From contig JAXRKP010000285.1 of assembly GCA_037039925.1 (NCBI GenBank), positions 41,001 to 105,000 of the forward strand: a stretch of 64,000 nucleotides of DNA, read 5' to 3'. This DNA comes from Doris montereyensis. Lineage: Eukaryota > Mollusca > Gastropoda > Nudibranchia > Dorididae. Each line of letters begins with the position of its first letter. The first letter of the stretch is position 1. The translations under genes were made by a program, and so were the position numbers. The notes below the pieces were generated by a model that ran no database searches, had not been told where the DNA came from, and saw only the letters and a program-made list of their open reading frames with translations. Positions 12,901 to 27,900 of the stretch are shown in pieces.

Positions 12901-15900
12901 CGACAACACTAATAATATGTAAGGTAGTCCGCTCAAATCAGAGGCGTTGTAGAGAAACTGTAGAGTTGTGAGTTTGTAACGACGGTGGCACTGTTTCAAA
13001 ACCCACGGCTAGCCCAGGTGATTTCTCAGAACGTTGCACTCTTAGGAAAGGTACTACACTCTACTTTCCTCACGCGACTCAGGTGTGCATGATTGCCCTG
13101 CTATAGGTAGAGAAAGATCTTGTCAAAGTGTAAGTACGAAATGCCTAAAAGGCTAATGTACTGTATGCTCCCAAGGGAGTTTAGAAGGACTTAAAATGAA
13201 ATGGCCTGCTGGGGGATAAATGATGTACAGTCGCTGAGCCTGCGCTTGTCCAGATTACAGGCTAAGAATCCATCTTTATCTTTATCAAAAATAGAACATG
13301 ACAGCATTGGCCCCCTATCAACGTGGGAAGCCGTGAATCAAAGATGGATGCAAGAAGACACCCACAACGCCCCCTGCCCCTTTCCCACAGCAACCAAATC
13401 CAACCCTCCGTTCTCAAAACAGCAGACAGTTGGGTGGATGTTGCTAGCAAGTCCTACTTCTTTCCTTTAATTCTCATATTTTTGTTTGTCATTTTGCCGT
13501 TTCCTTTCATTTTACCTTGAAAGCAGCAAAACGCAGTAAGTAAAGCTCCTTCAAGCCGTTACGGCCCATCCCAGTTTCAACAGCGTGAAGTGGAACAGAT
13601 GATAATACACGTAATCACCTCCTGGCCAGGACGTTAGTCTGGTGAAGGTTTTTACTACCAAGCTAATGCTTGTACCCATGAGCACCTGGGTCAAGTGGAT
13701 GAAAATGCATGTTAAGTGTCTTTCCCAAGGAAACACAACATCGGGCTGGTTTTGCTAGGGTTCGAACCCGGGACCTTATGATCCAAGTCCGGCAGCCATC
13801 AGAAAAACACAGTACACAGGGTAAATGCAACGACACAGACCCTGTAATTATAGTCCTAGTGTCTACTTTGGCTGGCATAGGATTGTTTCATGACAGTGTT
13901 GTACCAGTGATGATGATGAGATAATATCAAAAAGGAGGAAAATTACCATGGCCATCAGTCTCCGTTTGAAAAAGCCAAATTTACATTTAAGGTGGAGGAA
14001 CTAATTTTTACACTGTGGACAGTAAGTGAAGGGGACCTAAAAACGAAGATTTCCTTTGACTGGACGAAAGTAATCATCACTGATTGTACTCTCAGAAAGT
14101 TACTTAACTCCGCCTTTCCCTTTAAATTCAGGTGTGGAACGAATGAATACCTGGCTATAGACAACAAAAAAAAGATCTCATCAGTGTTAGTATGAAGCTG
14201 CTGTCAGATAACTGTACTGTATGCCCACCACCACCCTCCACACCGGGAGAAATTGACAAGCATCTTTTTATTACCATGTCAATGAGCAGTGCAAAGATAA
14301 CGAAAATCGATCCCATCAAACCCCGCCCCCCCACCAAACCCAAACCACCAGGCAATAATTCCGTGGAAACAACTATGCACAGCTGCCAACCTGTTCAAGT
14401 CGGTTCATGAACTGTGTGAACTAACCCATTCCAAATACGCTTTTACGTAGTGGTTGGCAGCTATGACTGTGTATGTGAATTTACAAGATATGTAAACAAA
14501 TTTACAAATCGTACACAAACAAACAAAAATTCCTTTGAACGTGTATAAACTTGCTTGGCGTAAAATTTAACTCATACATACCTTTTCAGGGATAATAGCC
14601 CATGGATTAGAAGATTCAAAAGCTGTAAAAAGTAAAGAAAGAAAAGAAAACGTACATCAGTTTATAAAGATCCCACATAAAAGTGGGATAAGATAGATAC
14701 AATATACTTTTATCAATCCAAAAGGAAATAACTAAATTGTGATATCATTTGAACTAGATGACAAACAGGGTATCAATCTTGGAAAACATTACCAAAATAT
14801 CTTCATAAGAGTACGGATGAAATAAAAGACGTGAAAACAAACAATCAAACAAATGAAAATCAAAATATCAAAGAAAAGAAAACTACAGCCTCCCCTCCTC
14901 CTCCCCATAACTTCAAGAATAACCAACACCATCACCCCTCGCACCAAAGGTGGTGCAGCAATAGAGCAGTTGTCTACCACACAGGAGGCCAGAGTTCCGA
15001 TTCCCAGTCCAGGCAAAATTTTCTGGCCACCCTGTCAACCCAGCAATAAAATCAATAACTATGTCTATTCACAAGTAAAGGTGGCATGGAAAGCAATGGC
15101 AAACTACCACATCATGCCGATTGCCTTGAAAAATGAAGACTCTACTCCTGATTACCCTACGCTTAACTCTGAGTACGGGTTTAACTTTAACTTTTTACAC
15201 CCTCCCTCCTCCGGCCCAAAACCCCCAACCAAAGAATCAATGTCCATTTTTATAAAAATAATCTGAAAGCAGAGAGGGGGAACAATCTTAGAACATAAAC
15301 ACAGATGCTCTAGCTTGGCCAGTTTGGGTTTTTGCCATTGATCCCAGCGGGCTTCGCAAAACCAAGGGAATGTGTGACTACTTACGTCTATCAAAACTGA
15401 AGGGTCTATCTTGTATTGCTCTTGTAGAAGTCCTCGTAACCCATCTAGGTCGGAGTTCAGGAAGTCCAACTGACTTGAATTGCTTTCAAATGAGACAGAC
15501 AGACATAAATAGAAAATATCAATAAGTCCAAATGACTTAAATTGCTTTCAAATGAGACAGACAGACATATATAGAAAATATCAATAAGTCCAACTGACTT
15601 GAATTGCTTTCAAATGAGACAGGCAGACATATATAGAAAATATCAATAAGTCCAACTGACTTAAATTGCTTTCAAATGAGACAGACAGACATATATAGAA
15701 AATATCAATAAGTCCAACTGACTTGAATTATTTTCAAATGAGACGGATAGACACATATAGAAAATGTCAATCAGTCCAACTGACTTGAATTGTTTTCAAA
15801 TGAGACAAACACACACATAGAAAATATTGAATTTCAACTGACTTAAATTATTTTCAAATGAGACAGACAGACAGAAATATATAGAACATATTAATAAGTC

Positions 15901-18900
15901 CAGTTAAATCGCTTTCAAAAAGAGACAAAGAGACAGACATACAGATACTATCAATAAGTCCTACTGACTTGAATAGCTTTCAAAAGAGACAGAGAAACAC
16001 ACATACAGATACTATCAATAAGTCCAATTGACTTGAATTACTTTCAAAAGAGACAGATAGACATACAGGGTTTTCAAGAAGTCTTCTGTCAATAAATTTC
16101 AAAAACGATTTAATACAAAGCAGAAAATAGAATGAAACATACAACATAGACCAGAAGAAAGAGAAAACACATGTTTTGTTTAACACAAACCGGAAGTCAG
16201 AATAACGTGAAAGAATTAAACACCCAACAATTTTGTGAACTGACTACTTTTAAATGTGTTTTAACGTGCTTCGCCATGTGATGTGCTCAGCACTGATATG
16301 TCACTCAAGTTCTTGTCATGTTCACTCCGGCACGTCTCCATTGATCGATTCGACGGCATGGTTTATTCTCAATAAAAGGTCTGTGTGGTCTTTCCTCTTC
16401 TGTTTATAGACGATGTCAGTATGTAGCCCCACAAAAAGAAGACCATGGGGGTGATGCCTGGCGAGCGAGGTGACCACGGAATCAGTCAATCCCTGTCGAT
16501 CCACCTAAGGTGGGGAATGTGCTGTTAAGAAAATCTCGAACAAACATGCTCCAGTGAGGGGGTGCTCCGTCTTGGTGAAAGATGATATTAGGCTGTAGTC
16601 CTTCTAGTTGTGGGGACACATATTCACTGAAAAGACTAGATGTCAGCAGTTATTGATTTCTCCGCAAACAAAAACAGTCTGATTATGCGATCATGTATAA
16701 TTCCACACCACAGATTGACTTTCAGACTGTCACACTGATATTCCCGATAACTGCAGATTTTCTGTCCCCAGATGCTGGCATTATGCATCATGCTAAGTTT
16801 TCCAGAAACATGGAAGGCAGCTCCATCACTCAAGCAAACTTGTTTCAGAAATTACGGGCCTGCATCCAGTTTTTGTACCACATCGTTAGCAAATTGGGCT
16901 CGGTTTGGCTTGTCGTTTGCCTCCAATTTCTGCCTTATTTGGTTTTCATATGGAAAAAATCTTAATTTCTTTCTTAAAATTCTATGAAGAGTTGATTCAG
17001 GAAAACCTAATTGTCTTGCTGCACTACAAACAGCTTTAGGCTTACCTGGTGAGGGCACAAGCACAGCTGTAACATGATATATCTTTACCTCTGGTGTATT
17101 TGGTCGTCCCTTTCTTTCTTTATCTGCCACTACTAAGCCTGAATAAAAAACATTTCTGAATCCAAGATCGAACGGATTCTCAACAAGGTGGTTTCTTTTT
17201 GTATTAGTTTTGAAAACGTTGTTGGGCTTGTGTGGGCGATTTGGTTTCAATTAGCCACTTCTCACATTCCATTGCCATTTTTACTATTTTAGTTAACCAG
17301 ATGCAGCAGTTAATTAAACGTGTAAAAACAATAAACACATTATGATTAACAACTTCAATATTACAGTGTAACTGAATACATGGAACAAAACTTATTCGTA
17401 ATATCTTTATTAACGGCTCTATAGTAGCGATTTGAAATTGGCGGAAGACTTCTGGGATACCCTGTATATAGAAAATATCAACAAGTCCAACTGACTTGAA
17501 CTGCTTTCGAATGAGATAGACAAACATTGAGATAGACAAACATATAAGAAAATATAAAAAAATCCAACTGACTTGAATTGCTTTAAAATGAGACAGACAG
17601 ATACATATAGAAAATATCAATAAGTCCAACTGACTTGAATTGCCTTCAAATGAGATAGACAAACATTGAGATAGACAAACATATAAGAAAATATCAAAAA
17701 GTCCAACTGACTTGAATTGCTTTCAAATGAGACAGACAGACATATATAGAAAATATGAATAAGTCCAACTGACTTGAATTGTTTTGAAATAAGACAAACA
17801 GCCAGACAGAAATATATAGAATATATCAATAAGTCCAACTGACTTGAATTGCTTTCAAATGAGACAGAGAGACATAAATAGAAAATATGAATAAGTCCAA
17901 ATGGCTTAAATTGTTTTAAAATGAGACAGACAGACATAAAATAAAACATAAGTAAGTCCAAATGACTTAAATTGCTTTCAAATGAGACAGACAGACACAT
18001 AAACAGAAAATATCAAAAAGTCCAACTGACTAGAATTGCTTTCAAATGACACAAACAGACACATATAGGTAAAATAATAATCTTTATTCGGATAATCAAC
18101 TGTAAGAAAGGCTCTCCTGCCAGGCTAAAAATTTGGCAGTACATATTTAAGTATAAACTAATTTCAACCAAACCGTACCTCCTTCTTTAAACTATTTAGG
18201 ATCAAATAAAGAGAAGCAACACTTCCGTATGAAAACTCTCATGAAAAATATAACTAACACGGTAATATAATACTTTTAAGTGTTTTTAAATACAATCATT
18301 TATGTTAAAAAAAAAAAAAAAATTATACACCTACATTTTTCATGTACAACAAAATTACAAAATTGAATAATTAGATCTTTGCAAAATTATATTCAAAACA
18401 TTTCTGGGTTTTCTTTGACATATCATTCATAAGCCAACAAAAATTCATTCACACCCAGCCATCCCCCAAAAATAACAAACTTACACAAGCACATACAAAC
18501 AAAACACCTAAATCCCTAATTGAAATGTACAAATAGGCTATGTAATGTTGTGTGCTCGTTTTGTTTTTGGGTAGTGTGTGTGTATGTGTGTGTGTGTGTG
18601 CGCGTGCATCGGAGTTGTGAGTGTGTGAGGGAAAGGGAGGGAAGGAGGGAGGGAAATGAGTTTTGGTTTCCCATAATCTCCTATTTTTTCTGCAGTGTCG
18701 CTCTTCTTCCTTTTTCCTGACCGAGGTTTGTTTCATTTAATTCACATCATCTACGACATGCAGTGATCTCAGGGTGAATTAAAAGAAAACAGTAAGATGA
18801 AAGAAAAGCCAAAGAATGAAAGGAAAGAAGTAGCTAGCTGTTTTGAAAATTCCATAGCTTTGTGAAGTTTGGTTACAAAGTTATGAATTTTTCCTGTTTT

Positions 18901-21900
18901 GGGGGTTTCTAAGCTAACAATGACTTTTTTGAAAAAGTTCGAAAGCTTTGGCAATCGGATTACAGAGCAAAAAGAACTTGGCCCAATACACCACTTAAAG
19001 GCTTACTTGAGGGTAATGTCGTCTCCAGTGTTGAAAGCCGGCAATGCCAGGCTGACATCCTCTCTGGACCCCGTCCCTCTGACCTTGTCCAGGGACGAAC
19101 TCGACATGACCAAGTCTTCGAATGTGGAGTTGGCCTGGTCATCCGATCCTATGACTGGCGTCGTCAGGCCGCCCATCGACGCAAAGGACATGGGCTGCGA
19201 CGGCACTCTCTTCTTGATGGGCGGCTCGTCCCGCTAGAAGAGGGTTGCCTCGACTTCTTTAAGCTGCGCAAGCTGAGACGATAAAGCCTGAACAAGACCA
19301 AAGAGTTGACGACATTTAAGACATGTGTTGAAATAAAAACCCACTGGCAGTGGACAGGTAAGCCAGGATTAGCCAGTCCCACCCTCCAAAGTCTCCTGCT
19401 GTCTTGCAGGCAGGTCTTGGCTGACAAACGGCTAAAGGAGTTAACCCTGACAAAAAACAACCTGCTGCCTTGCATGCTGGTCTTGACCAAAGGCTAAGGG
19501 AGTTATCCCTGACAGAAAGATGTCTAAAATAGAGCTAGAGCAGGAGTAGGCCTCCTAATGCATAAAAGGCAGGAAAGGCTACTAGAAAGTTGGAAATTTA
19601 TAAGCCCGCGGCTATTAGAGGTAAGCAAGGAAGAGAAATTAAATTATTAATAGCTTATGGACCAAACGAAGACGCCACCAAAGAAGAAAAGATATCTTTG
19701 AAAACGAGTTACAAATAACTGCAGAGAATCTCAAACCCAAACAGGAACTAATGGTTTTAGGTGATTTAAACGCTAGAATAGGCAACAATATAGAAACATC
19801 AGGAGGAGTAATAGTTTCTCATGTTCTCAATTTTCACGGAGTTACGACATGGCTGAACAGTCAAAGGTATTATGATCTCTTTTGATGTGTTAAACATGCA
19901 AATAGAGACTTGATTCTGCTTTTATCATTACACTGATCATCTTATTTAATTTCATAGAAATGACAATGTTTTCCATTTTGAGTGAGAGGTGAAAAGCTCA
20001 TCTGACAAGAAATAGAAGAGGCTGTTTTCCATTTTGAGTGAAAGGCTCATCTGACAAGAAATGGAAAAGGCTGTTTTCTATTTTGAGTGAAAGGTGAAAA
20101 ACTCATCTGACAAGAAATAGAAAAGACTGTTTTCCATTTTGAGTGAAAGGCTCATCTAACAAGAAATAGAAAAGACTGTTTTCCATTTTGAGTGAAAGGT
20201 GAAAGGTTCATGTTACAAGAAATGGAAGAGGCTGTTTTTCCATTTTGAGCGAAAGGTGAAAGGCTTATCTGACAAGAAATAGAAGAGGCTGTTTTCCATT
20301 TTTGAGTGAAAGAGGAAATTATGAGAATGCAATACTTTCAGAAAATGGTGCTATTTGAGAGTTCTCACACATAACTTCCAGATCAATTATAGCACCAATA
20401 TCCGTTTTAAATGCTCAGTGGTGCTTAATATGACTCATAATAAAGGTGACAAAAAAGTCTGACACATTCAAGCTCATTCCTCAACAAATAAAAGTACAAT
20501 AGAAAATATCATGAATAAAACAGTATTAACAGCATGTTTATGATAATATAAAAAAATCTTACAAAGATTGTAAGGTCTTATATCAAATCTTATATCAGAT
20601 TTTGCTCAGGGTTCCCACAAAAAACTCAAGAACATTTTTCTACCGATTTGTCATCCCCTAAGTAGTAAGGACTCACCTTGTTTCCATCATGGGACCTCCT
20701 TTAGCATCGTCCGTCGGGTGGTGGCTACCGACGGGGGGGGGGAAGCTGTGAATCAGGTAAAGGATTTGGCGTGGTCCACGCATAGTTCAAGGCGTCTTGG
20801 AGGGAAGGTGCGGTGGGAATTTTTATGGGAGTCGAAGATGGACTTTCGGGGGAAGTAACTTGCTGAATACTAACGACGGGGGTGTCACCTATTGACGACC
20901 GAGAGCTGTCAAAGTTAGGCAGAGCAATGATATCTTGCACCTGTGACTCATCTTCAATACGCCGTCCCGACAGCTGGTAGAAAAAACAAAACAAACAAGA
21001 CAAGTGAAGAGACAACGGCTAAATTTAATTTCATAGAAATTTCCCACATCCACCATATGCAGTGATCTAAGGATGCATTAAGAGGAACCGGCAAGATGAA
21101 AGATAAGTGAAAGAGTAAAAGGAAAGAAGTAAAACTCCCTGTAGCGCCCGTCAACCGCACACACGGCTAGATCATGATATTAAGACACAGAACTAGAATG
21201 GATAACAGTCATATTTCATTAAAATAGAGCAACCAAATTTGAAGTCCTTGAGAAAAATGCCTTCAAAGTTTCTCATGTTCTCAATTTTCACGGAGTTACG
21301 ACATGGCTGAACAGTCAAAGGTATTATGATCTCTTTTGATGTGTTAAACATGCAAATAGAGACTTGATTCTGCTTTTATCATTACACTGATCATCTAATT
21401 CAATCTGGAGATACAACGATCTTGATCTTAACTAGCAATATAAAACTGCTTAAAACTCAGCTTTCCCTTCTTTTTCGCGACACTTTTACTTGCTACCTCC
21501 TGAAACAATTTTTATCACCGGCAGTAATCAACGCTACAGTGTCGTCATTATTCAATTCATAACTCCATTAAAGTCAATTTTTTTGAAATTCTGCAAAGAC
21601 CATCACCGCCTGATGCAGACAGAGCACATCCTGGTTTCCATCATGTAAAGCAAAGGCACATAGCTTTATTTACAGGTATTCTAACTTGCACGATACTCCG
21701 TAATATACCAGAAAATGTTGATAATTCAACTTGAATGAACTCCACTTTATAGGTAAATAATGAAAAGTCTGCTGATCGCTGGACTTAAGCGAAGAACGAC
21801 AGGAATTTTGTAAGCTCGAAATGGTGTCTCAGACTTTAACCCCAATCTCTCCGTTAACATAAGGTTTCTTTAAACAAAGATATGGTAAATCATATACGTC

Positions 21901-24900
21901 CTTTTCAAGGTAAATACAGACTTGCAAATGGGTTGAGAGGGGCACGCGTGATAAATGTCTTTTCCAAGGAACGCAACATTGGATCTAGAATTGCTAGAAT
22001 TTTAATTCTGAACCTCATGATTTTAAGTCCGGCAAAAATCCGGAATCATTCATTGAAGATCCTTCACTTCTTTAGCTACATCATCGTTTTTCTTCTCTCA
22101 TCCATGATTCGAACTAAATCTTCTAAACCAAGATTTGACTAATGAAATGAAATAATAGTGAAGCTCCACAGGAACAAAGATGAGACAAATACAAAGGAAT
22201 AGACAGAAAAAATAAATTTCAGCACCAATAGAATCAAACCCGTGTCTATTCTTTTGTATTTGTCACGTCTTTGCTCCTACAGGGCTTGAATCTTATTCCA
22301 TAAATCATTATTCATCATTTTCGACATGCCCCTTGCTTCCCCGTCTTTAAACCAAGATTTCTGTCTTTTAGAGATGCCGGTAGCTTAGTCGGTAGAGCGT
22401 CTGAGACAGGAGGCACGAGTTCTATTCCCAGTCCGGACAAATTTTCTGGTCCTGTTATCGACCCAACAACGAAATGGGTAGCCAGGTCTAATCCAGACTC
22501 ATCGATAGTAAAGGTGACGTGGAAAGCAACAGCCCACTACCACATCATGCCACATGCCTAGAAAAATCAGGACTCTACTCAAGATTCCCAAACACTCAAC
22601 TCTGAGTATGGGACTTACTTTACTTTATGTCTTTTGACTTTCATTACATCCACAGTACAAGCTATAAACTGATAATCAAGAGAGAGAAACCAAATGAGAA
22701 ATCTATTATGGATTATAGGCCAAACATGGTACAAGGTTTCTCTTATAACATAGTATCATCTAAATGCGTGTCTATAAGTTTATAAAATGGTGTCTATTTG
22801 CACTATTGTAAAAGGCATAGAGCATAAGATAATGCTGGATAAGCGCTGTATGATTTATCTATAATCATTAATATAACTAGTATATTAATTTGATGCTAGC
22901 GTACAGTTGATTGAATATGAACAACGACAAATTCAAACTTGCCAGTTCTTAGTTATTTAATTTGACACAAAATTGACAGAATTTTTGTTAGTTAAGTTGA
23001 CATGTTTAGGTTTAATCAATGTAAATATTCATGTGGCCAAAATAATTTCCCTACTCCCACTGTATCTGACTATGCTTACATCTCACCTTCATATATGCTG
23101 TACTTGTTTCAATAGTTTGTAGAACTTACAGAGGTCTGAAAATAATTTCCCTACTCCCATTGTATCTGACTATGCTTACATCTCACCTTCATATATGCTG
23201 TACTTGTTTCAATAGTTTGTAGAACTTATAGAAGTCTGAAAATAATTTCCCTACTCCCACTGTATCTGACTATGCTTACATCCAACCTTAATATATGCTG
23301 TACTTGTTTCAATAGTTTGTAGAACTTATATAGGTCTGGTTTAAAAACCTATTGTCATTACATGGTCAACTTTATTATTTAAGTTCTTACAGCACGACTG
23401 TCTGAAAAGCCGACGCACTGTTCAGGGGCGTCTAAAACTTCTGTCAGTTCGTGAATGATGGGCCCTGTGCCCAGATTTGGCGTATTTGGTCGAAAATCAG
23501 ATTTGGGCTGAGGAAGACAAATGTTATATAAGGAACGATGAAATTCATAAAGCAACAAAATGACACCAAAAAAATCCAAATATAATTCTCTTCATCTCAA
23601 CCTCCAGTCGAACACAGGTAAATTTGTCAAATAATGAATCGCATACAATTGAAGGGGTCATTTCAATAGTGTGCCTAAGTTACAATTACGTCATTTAGAG
23701 AAAACGGCTAAAAATGTGATGTGTTTTCAATACGTTATGTCACCATAAACATACCGTATAACTCTATTCAGAGACAACTAAAGGATTCTGATTCTCAACA
23801 CTACGTACGGATTCAATGGTGTAGTTGGACGATGTGTTGGCTGACATGATCTGTTGGCTTACGTCTGGCCGGCCACTTGACATTGGGGCAGTGGTCGGCA
23901 TTTGATTGGAATCTATGGCCAGAGGGGCTCGCCTTAGGGCGGGAATAGTGAGACCCGCACGATTGGAACTGACCAAAGACACCAGAAACTGGATAAGCTG
24001 TTGAAAGAACAAAAATGTGACAACTAAATCATCAAAGAAAACAGTAAACCGGTGGTGGATGACATCGTAGGAAATCTACATTTCTCTACCCGTATCCTCT
24101 CTGCTCCTTTAAAAGAAAACGTATAATGCAGAAATGAACTGAACATTCCATAAACAACCTCTTTCAAAATAACAAAAAGCAACTAAACAAGGAAGCTGCG
24201 GTTTTCATTGCTTCATTGAATTTTACTCCATCCACCATTGTGTAGATTTCAAGAGTGAAATAAGAGGAAACGGAAAGATGAAAGGTGGGTGAAAGAAGGA
24301 AAGGAAAGAAGTGCAGTCTTTAAGGGGGAATCAAGAGAGTAATCTTAAATTTCTTTTAAAGAAAGAATTTTTTTTTATAGATTATCATTATTGTTCATAC
24401 CTGCCCGCATAATCTCAGTAGCGAGTACTGACTCGATCTAAAAATCGTACTTGATGTCACCTGATGATCTATACAAGTGTATGTCCCCTACTAAAAGTGA
24501 TAACAATGTAAAATGTTATGTTTTTCTTTCTTCATCGTAAAAACAAAACAAACAAAAAAACCTTCTAATGATGCTTCTTTTTCTTTATATTCCATCATTT
24601 TTTTAAAAACAAAATACACAGATTTGTACAGAGCAATATAAACAAAAATAACTTCATGATCATTATCGGTGGCAGAACATTTGGAAATAAATCAAATGGC
24701 CTCTTTACGTTTAGCGACTACAATAAACCCTGAGAACCACCAAGAGTCCCGAAGACATGAAAAAACAATAAGGGGTCAAATACCTTGTTGACAATTTCTT
24801 GCTGTTTGTGATGCTTTTGACGAAGGGAGGCTACTTCTCTCCACAACAACTTATTTTCTCTGAAAGCAACGAGTGTGTAAAAATCAATTTTCTTAAAAGA

Positions 24901-27900
24901 CGCTTCAAAGAAAAAAACATAAAACCGCAGCACACTTTGTTATTTTGTTCCTACGTACACTACCATACATTACTGATAAAAAACAACACATAACATAATT
25001 TAATTACAAACCCCACTATTGGCTCTGTTAGCAGTTCTGGACGTATCAAAACGGAAGAGGATGACACTGCTAGAGATGATGAAAAAGGTAAAAATTGATG
25101 GTGGAGACTAGAGAGATATATTGCTGTTACCAGTACGAGATATAGCATCGCAGGATCGCAGTCAATCATCTCGACACGCCTGTGTGTTAAAGACCAGTCC
25201 TCAAGGCATGACTTCGTAAATTCCTTTCCTTCATTTAAAGAACTAGGAACATTTTTCAACCTGTCGGACACAAACCCACAAACTTTTGGTTGAGAGACTG
25301 ACTCCTTGCCTCTGAACCATTGTGTATCCCATGGACAAACATATGGTTTGACTCATTGAAATGCACCCCGCCCACCATATGCGACGTTCTCAGGAAGAAC
25401 TAATGAGAGGAAACAGAAAGATGAAAGGTAAGTGAAAGAATGAAAAGAAAGAAGCAGGGCCACCTACCAGTAGCACCCGCCAACTTGATATATAGACAGA
25501 CAAGATGGATAGATAGATAGATGGATGGACAGGCAGATAGATTGATACAGACAGACAGAAACAGACCGACAGATAGTGTGCTACCACCTTTTGATGTACT
25601 CCAAGTTGGTGTCCATGTCTTCTTGCTTTGACTTCATTTGTGTGACGTCTGTCAGGACGCGGGACACCTCGTCAACTTTTTCACAGCAGTCAGTGAGTCA
25701 GCACGCAACGCCTGATTCGACACCTTGTTTCCAAAGAGAGGATTGATCAAATAAAAATGTGTAATTATTATGTATGTATATATAGGGCAAAGTTCCTTCA
25801 AGGCCAAATAGCCGGAGCTAATCCCGGTTTCTATAGCGTGGTGGAACAGGCAATAATAATCACCTTCTGGACAGGATTCTAGTCTGACGCAGATTTTTTC
25901 CTCTCAAGTTAGTACTTGTACTCATTTGCACCTGGGTTGAGTGGGGAGAATGGGAATTAAAAGTCTTTCCCAACGAAGACTACGTTTGGCCTAGCTTTGA
26001 TAGGATTCAAACCCGGGACCTCATGAGCCCTGATAGCCTAACCATTTGGTTACAGACGTTAAAAGGCAAAGGAATCCTTAACAACCACGCTGGTAGGGCG
26101 TTCAAAAGCATTAAAATATCACACAGATGCAAACAAACCTGAAGTCATAAAAGCAAGTTTTTTTTTATTGAAATCTAACCTGCCTCTAAACCATATGTGG
26201 TGATCTCAGAGGAAATAACAAGATGAAAGACGTTTGAAGGGAAAAAAGTAGGACATACCAGTAACTCCCGCCCATCCCCACTAAAAGCAAGGCATTACTT
26301 CTACCCAGATAATCAATTCATCATATCAAATCACACCAATAACTAGTAAAAGATAAAGATGGATTTATAGACTGTATCCCTGCACACGAGCAAGGTCACC
26401 AAGTGTATATATCACAATTTATTCCAAAACAGGCCATTTCATTCAAAATCTTTCTCAACTCCCATACAATATATGGCAGTCTGTTGAGCAGTTCGTACTA
26501 ATACCCTGACAAGATCCTTCTCTACCTATAGCTGGATACTCACTCACATCTGAGCTGAGTGAAGAAGAAGAAAAAGAAGAAGAATGATGAAGAAGAAAAA
26601 GAAAAAAAATGAGGAAGAGAAATGTCCATTGAATGGGAAAGGTGAATGAGAAGAAAACAAAAAAAAAAAATAAAGCCATGGAAGTAATAATACAGTAGCC
26701 TCCGCCAAAAATGCACCGTCCACCGGTGACAAAATAATCGCGCATTTTGGCGAAATCAAGGCCCACTACATGAATTTACATTACATTGCCATTCTTGTTT
26801 AGACATTAACTCTTTTGTTTCGTTAGTTGATTGGGTTTTGTTTTTGTTACTTGGCTTGAGGATAACTCCCAATAATAGCTTGACCTCTTCTCATAAATTG
26901 TTCATTCTTCTCTCACTAAGACTACAAGAAGGGATGGGATGGTGGAGACTTTCGGAAAGAATATATTATTTTTAATGTTGACACTTATGACGTACACAGA
27001 GTACGATGTCCATGGGTAAAGGGACACAAGACCTTTCACAGCTGTTCACACCGGGATCGATGCGAAAGCTGCTCGGAGTGCCTGTCTGGCAGACCATTGT
27101 CGACGGCAGAGGCAGGGAGGGAACATGTGGATAAGGGTGCTAAGAGCCAAGACAGCCACGACTAGACATTGCCGTGCGCATAGTTAACACAGAACTCGAT
27201 GAAGACAAAATTTATATAGCGCCCCTATCCATGAGGGTCATGCTCAGTTGAGCGTTACAAAGGCCAAGACATACATCATAAAATAGCTTACATAATGTAC
27301 TCAATATTTAAGATTACTATGAAATCAAGACATCTACATACACGAAAAATGTTACAATTAAGATGAACAGTACTTAAACGACGATATGTGCTAATTACAA
27401 GATGGCCCTATACATGTGTGTGTGCGCGCACACACACACACACATATTGCAGGTGCCAACCCTCACATCCCATGATAGGTCGAAAAGTCGGTTTTAAAAA
27501 TCTGTCTATATAAAAGTATAGTAATAGTTAAAGAAGTCAAACTAAGAGATCTAAGAATAATTACGTATACATGACAGTGTTAAAGATACCATACATCAAT
27601 AAAACAGCAAACCCTTAACACGAGTTTTAGAATATGCCAATAAGGTAAATATTATGCGAGTCGAAAGTGAAGCGGAACAACTCTGTTTAAGTGATTGTTT
27701 AAAAGAAGGAAGGGTTGTACAATTTCTAGTTTTAACTGACAAAGAATTCCATATATCTGGGGCCGAAAAGGTGAAAGAACGTTCAAGAAATTTTGTCTTA
27801 GGGACGCTTCTTTTTAGTTGCAAAGATTGTGATGATCTAAGTGGCCAATTGGGGTGGTGAACTTTAAGGAGATGTTTTAGATAGTCGGGAGCAGTGTCAT

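Noticed and set aside
13700..13800. A true tRNA gene at the consensus B box
   Set aside because: The same head with the same SINE body occurs at several sites; no closed cloverleaf with an intact acceptor stem was found.
19236..19290. Extra HSF coding stretch [17 protein letters not shown] before exon 9
   Set aside because: A TAG separates it from exon 9 in the same frame, and a good acceptor lies right at the TAG.
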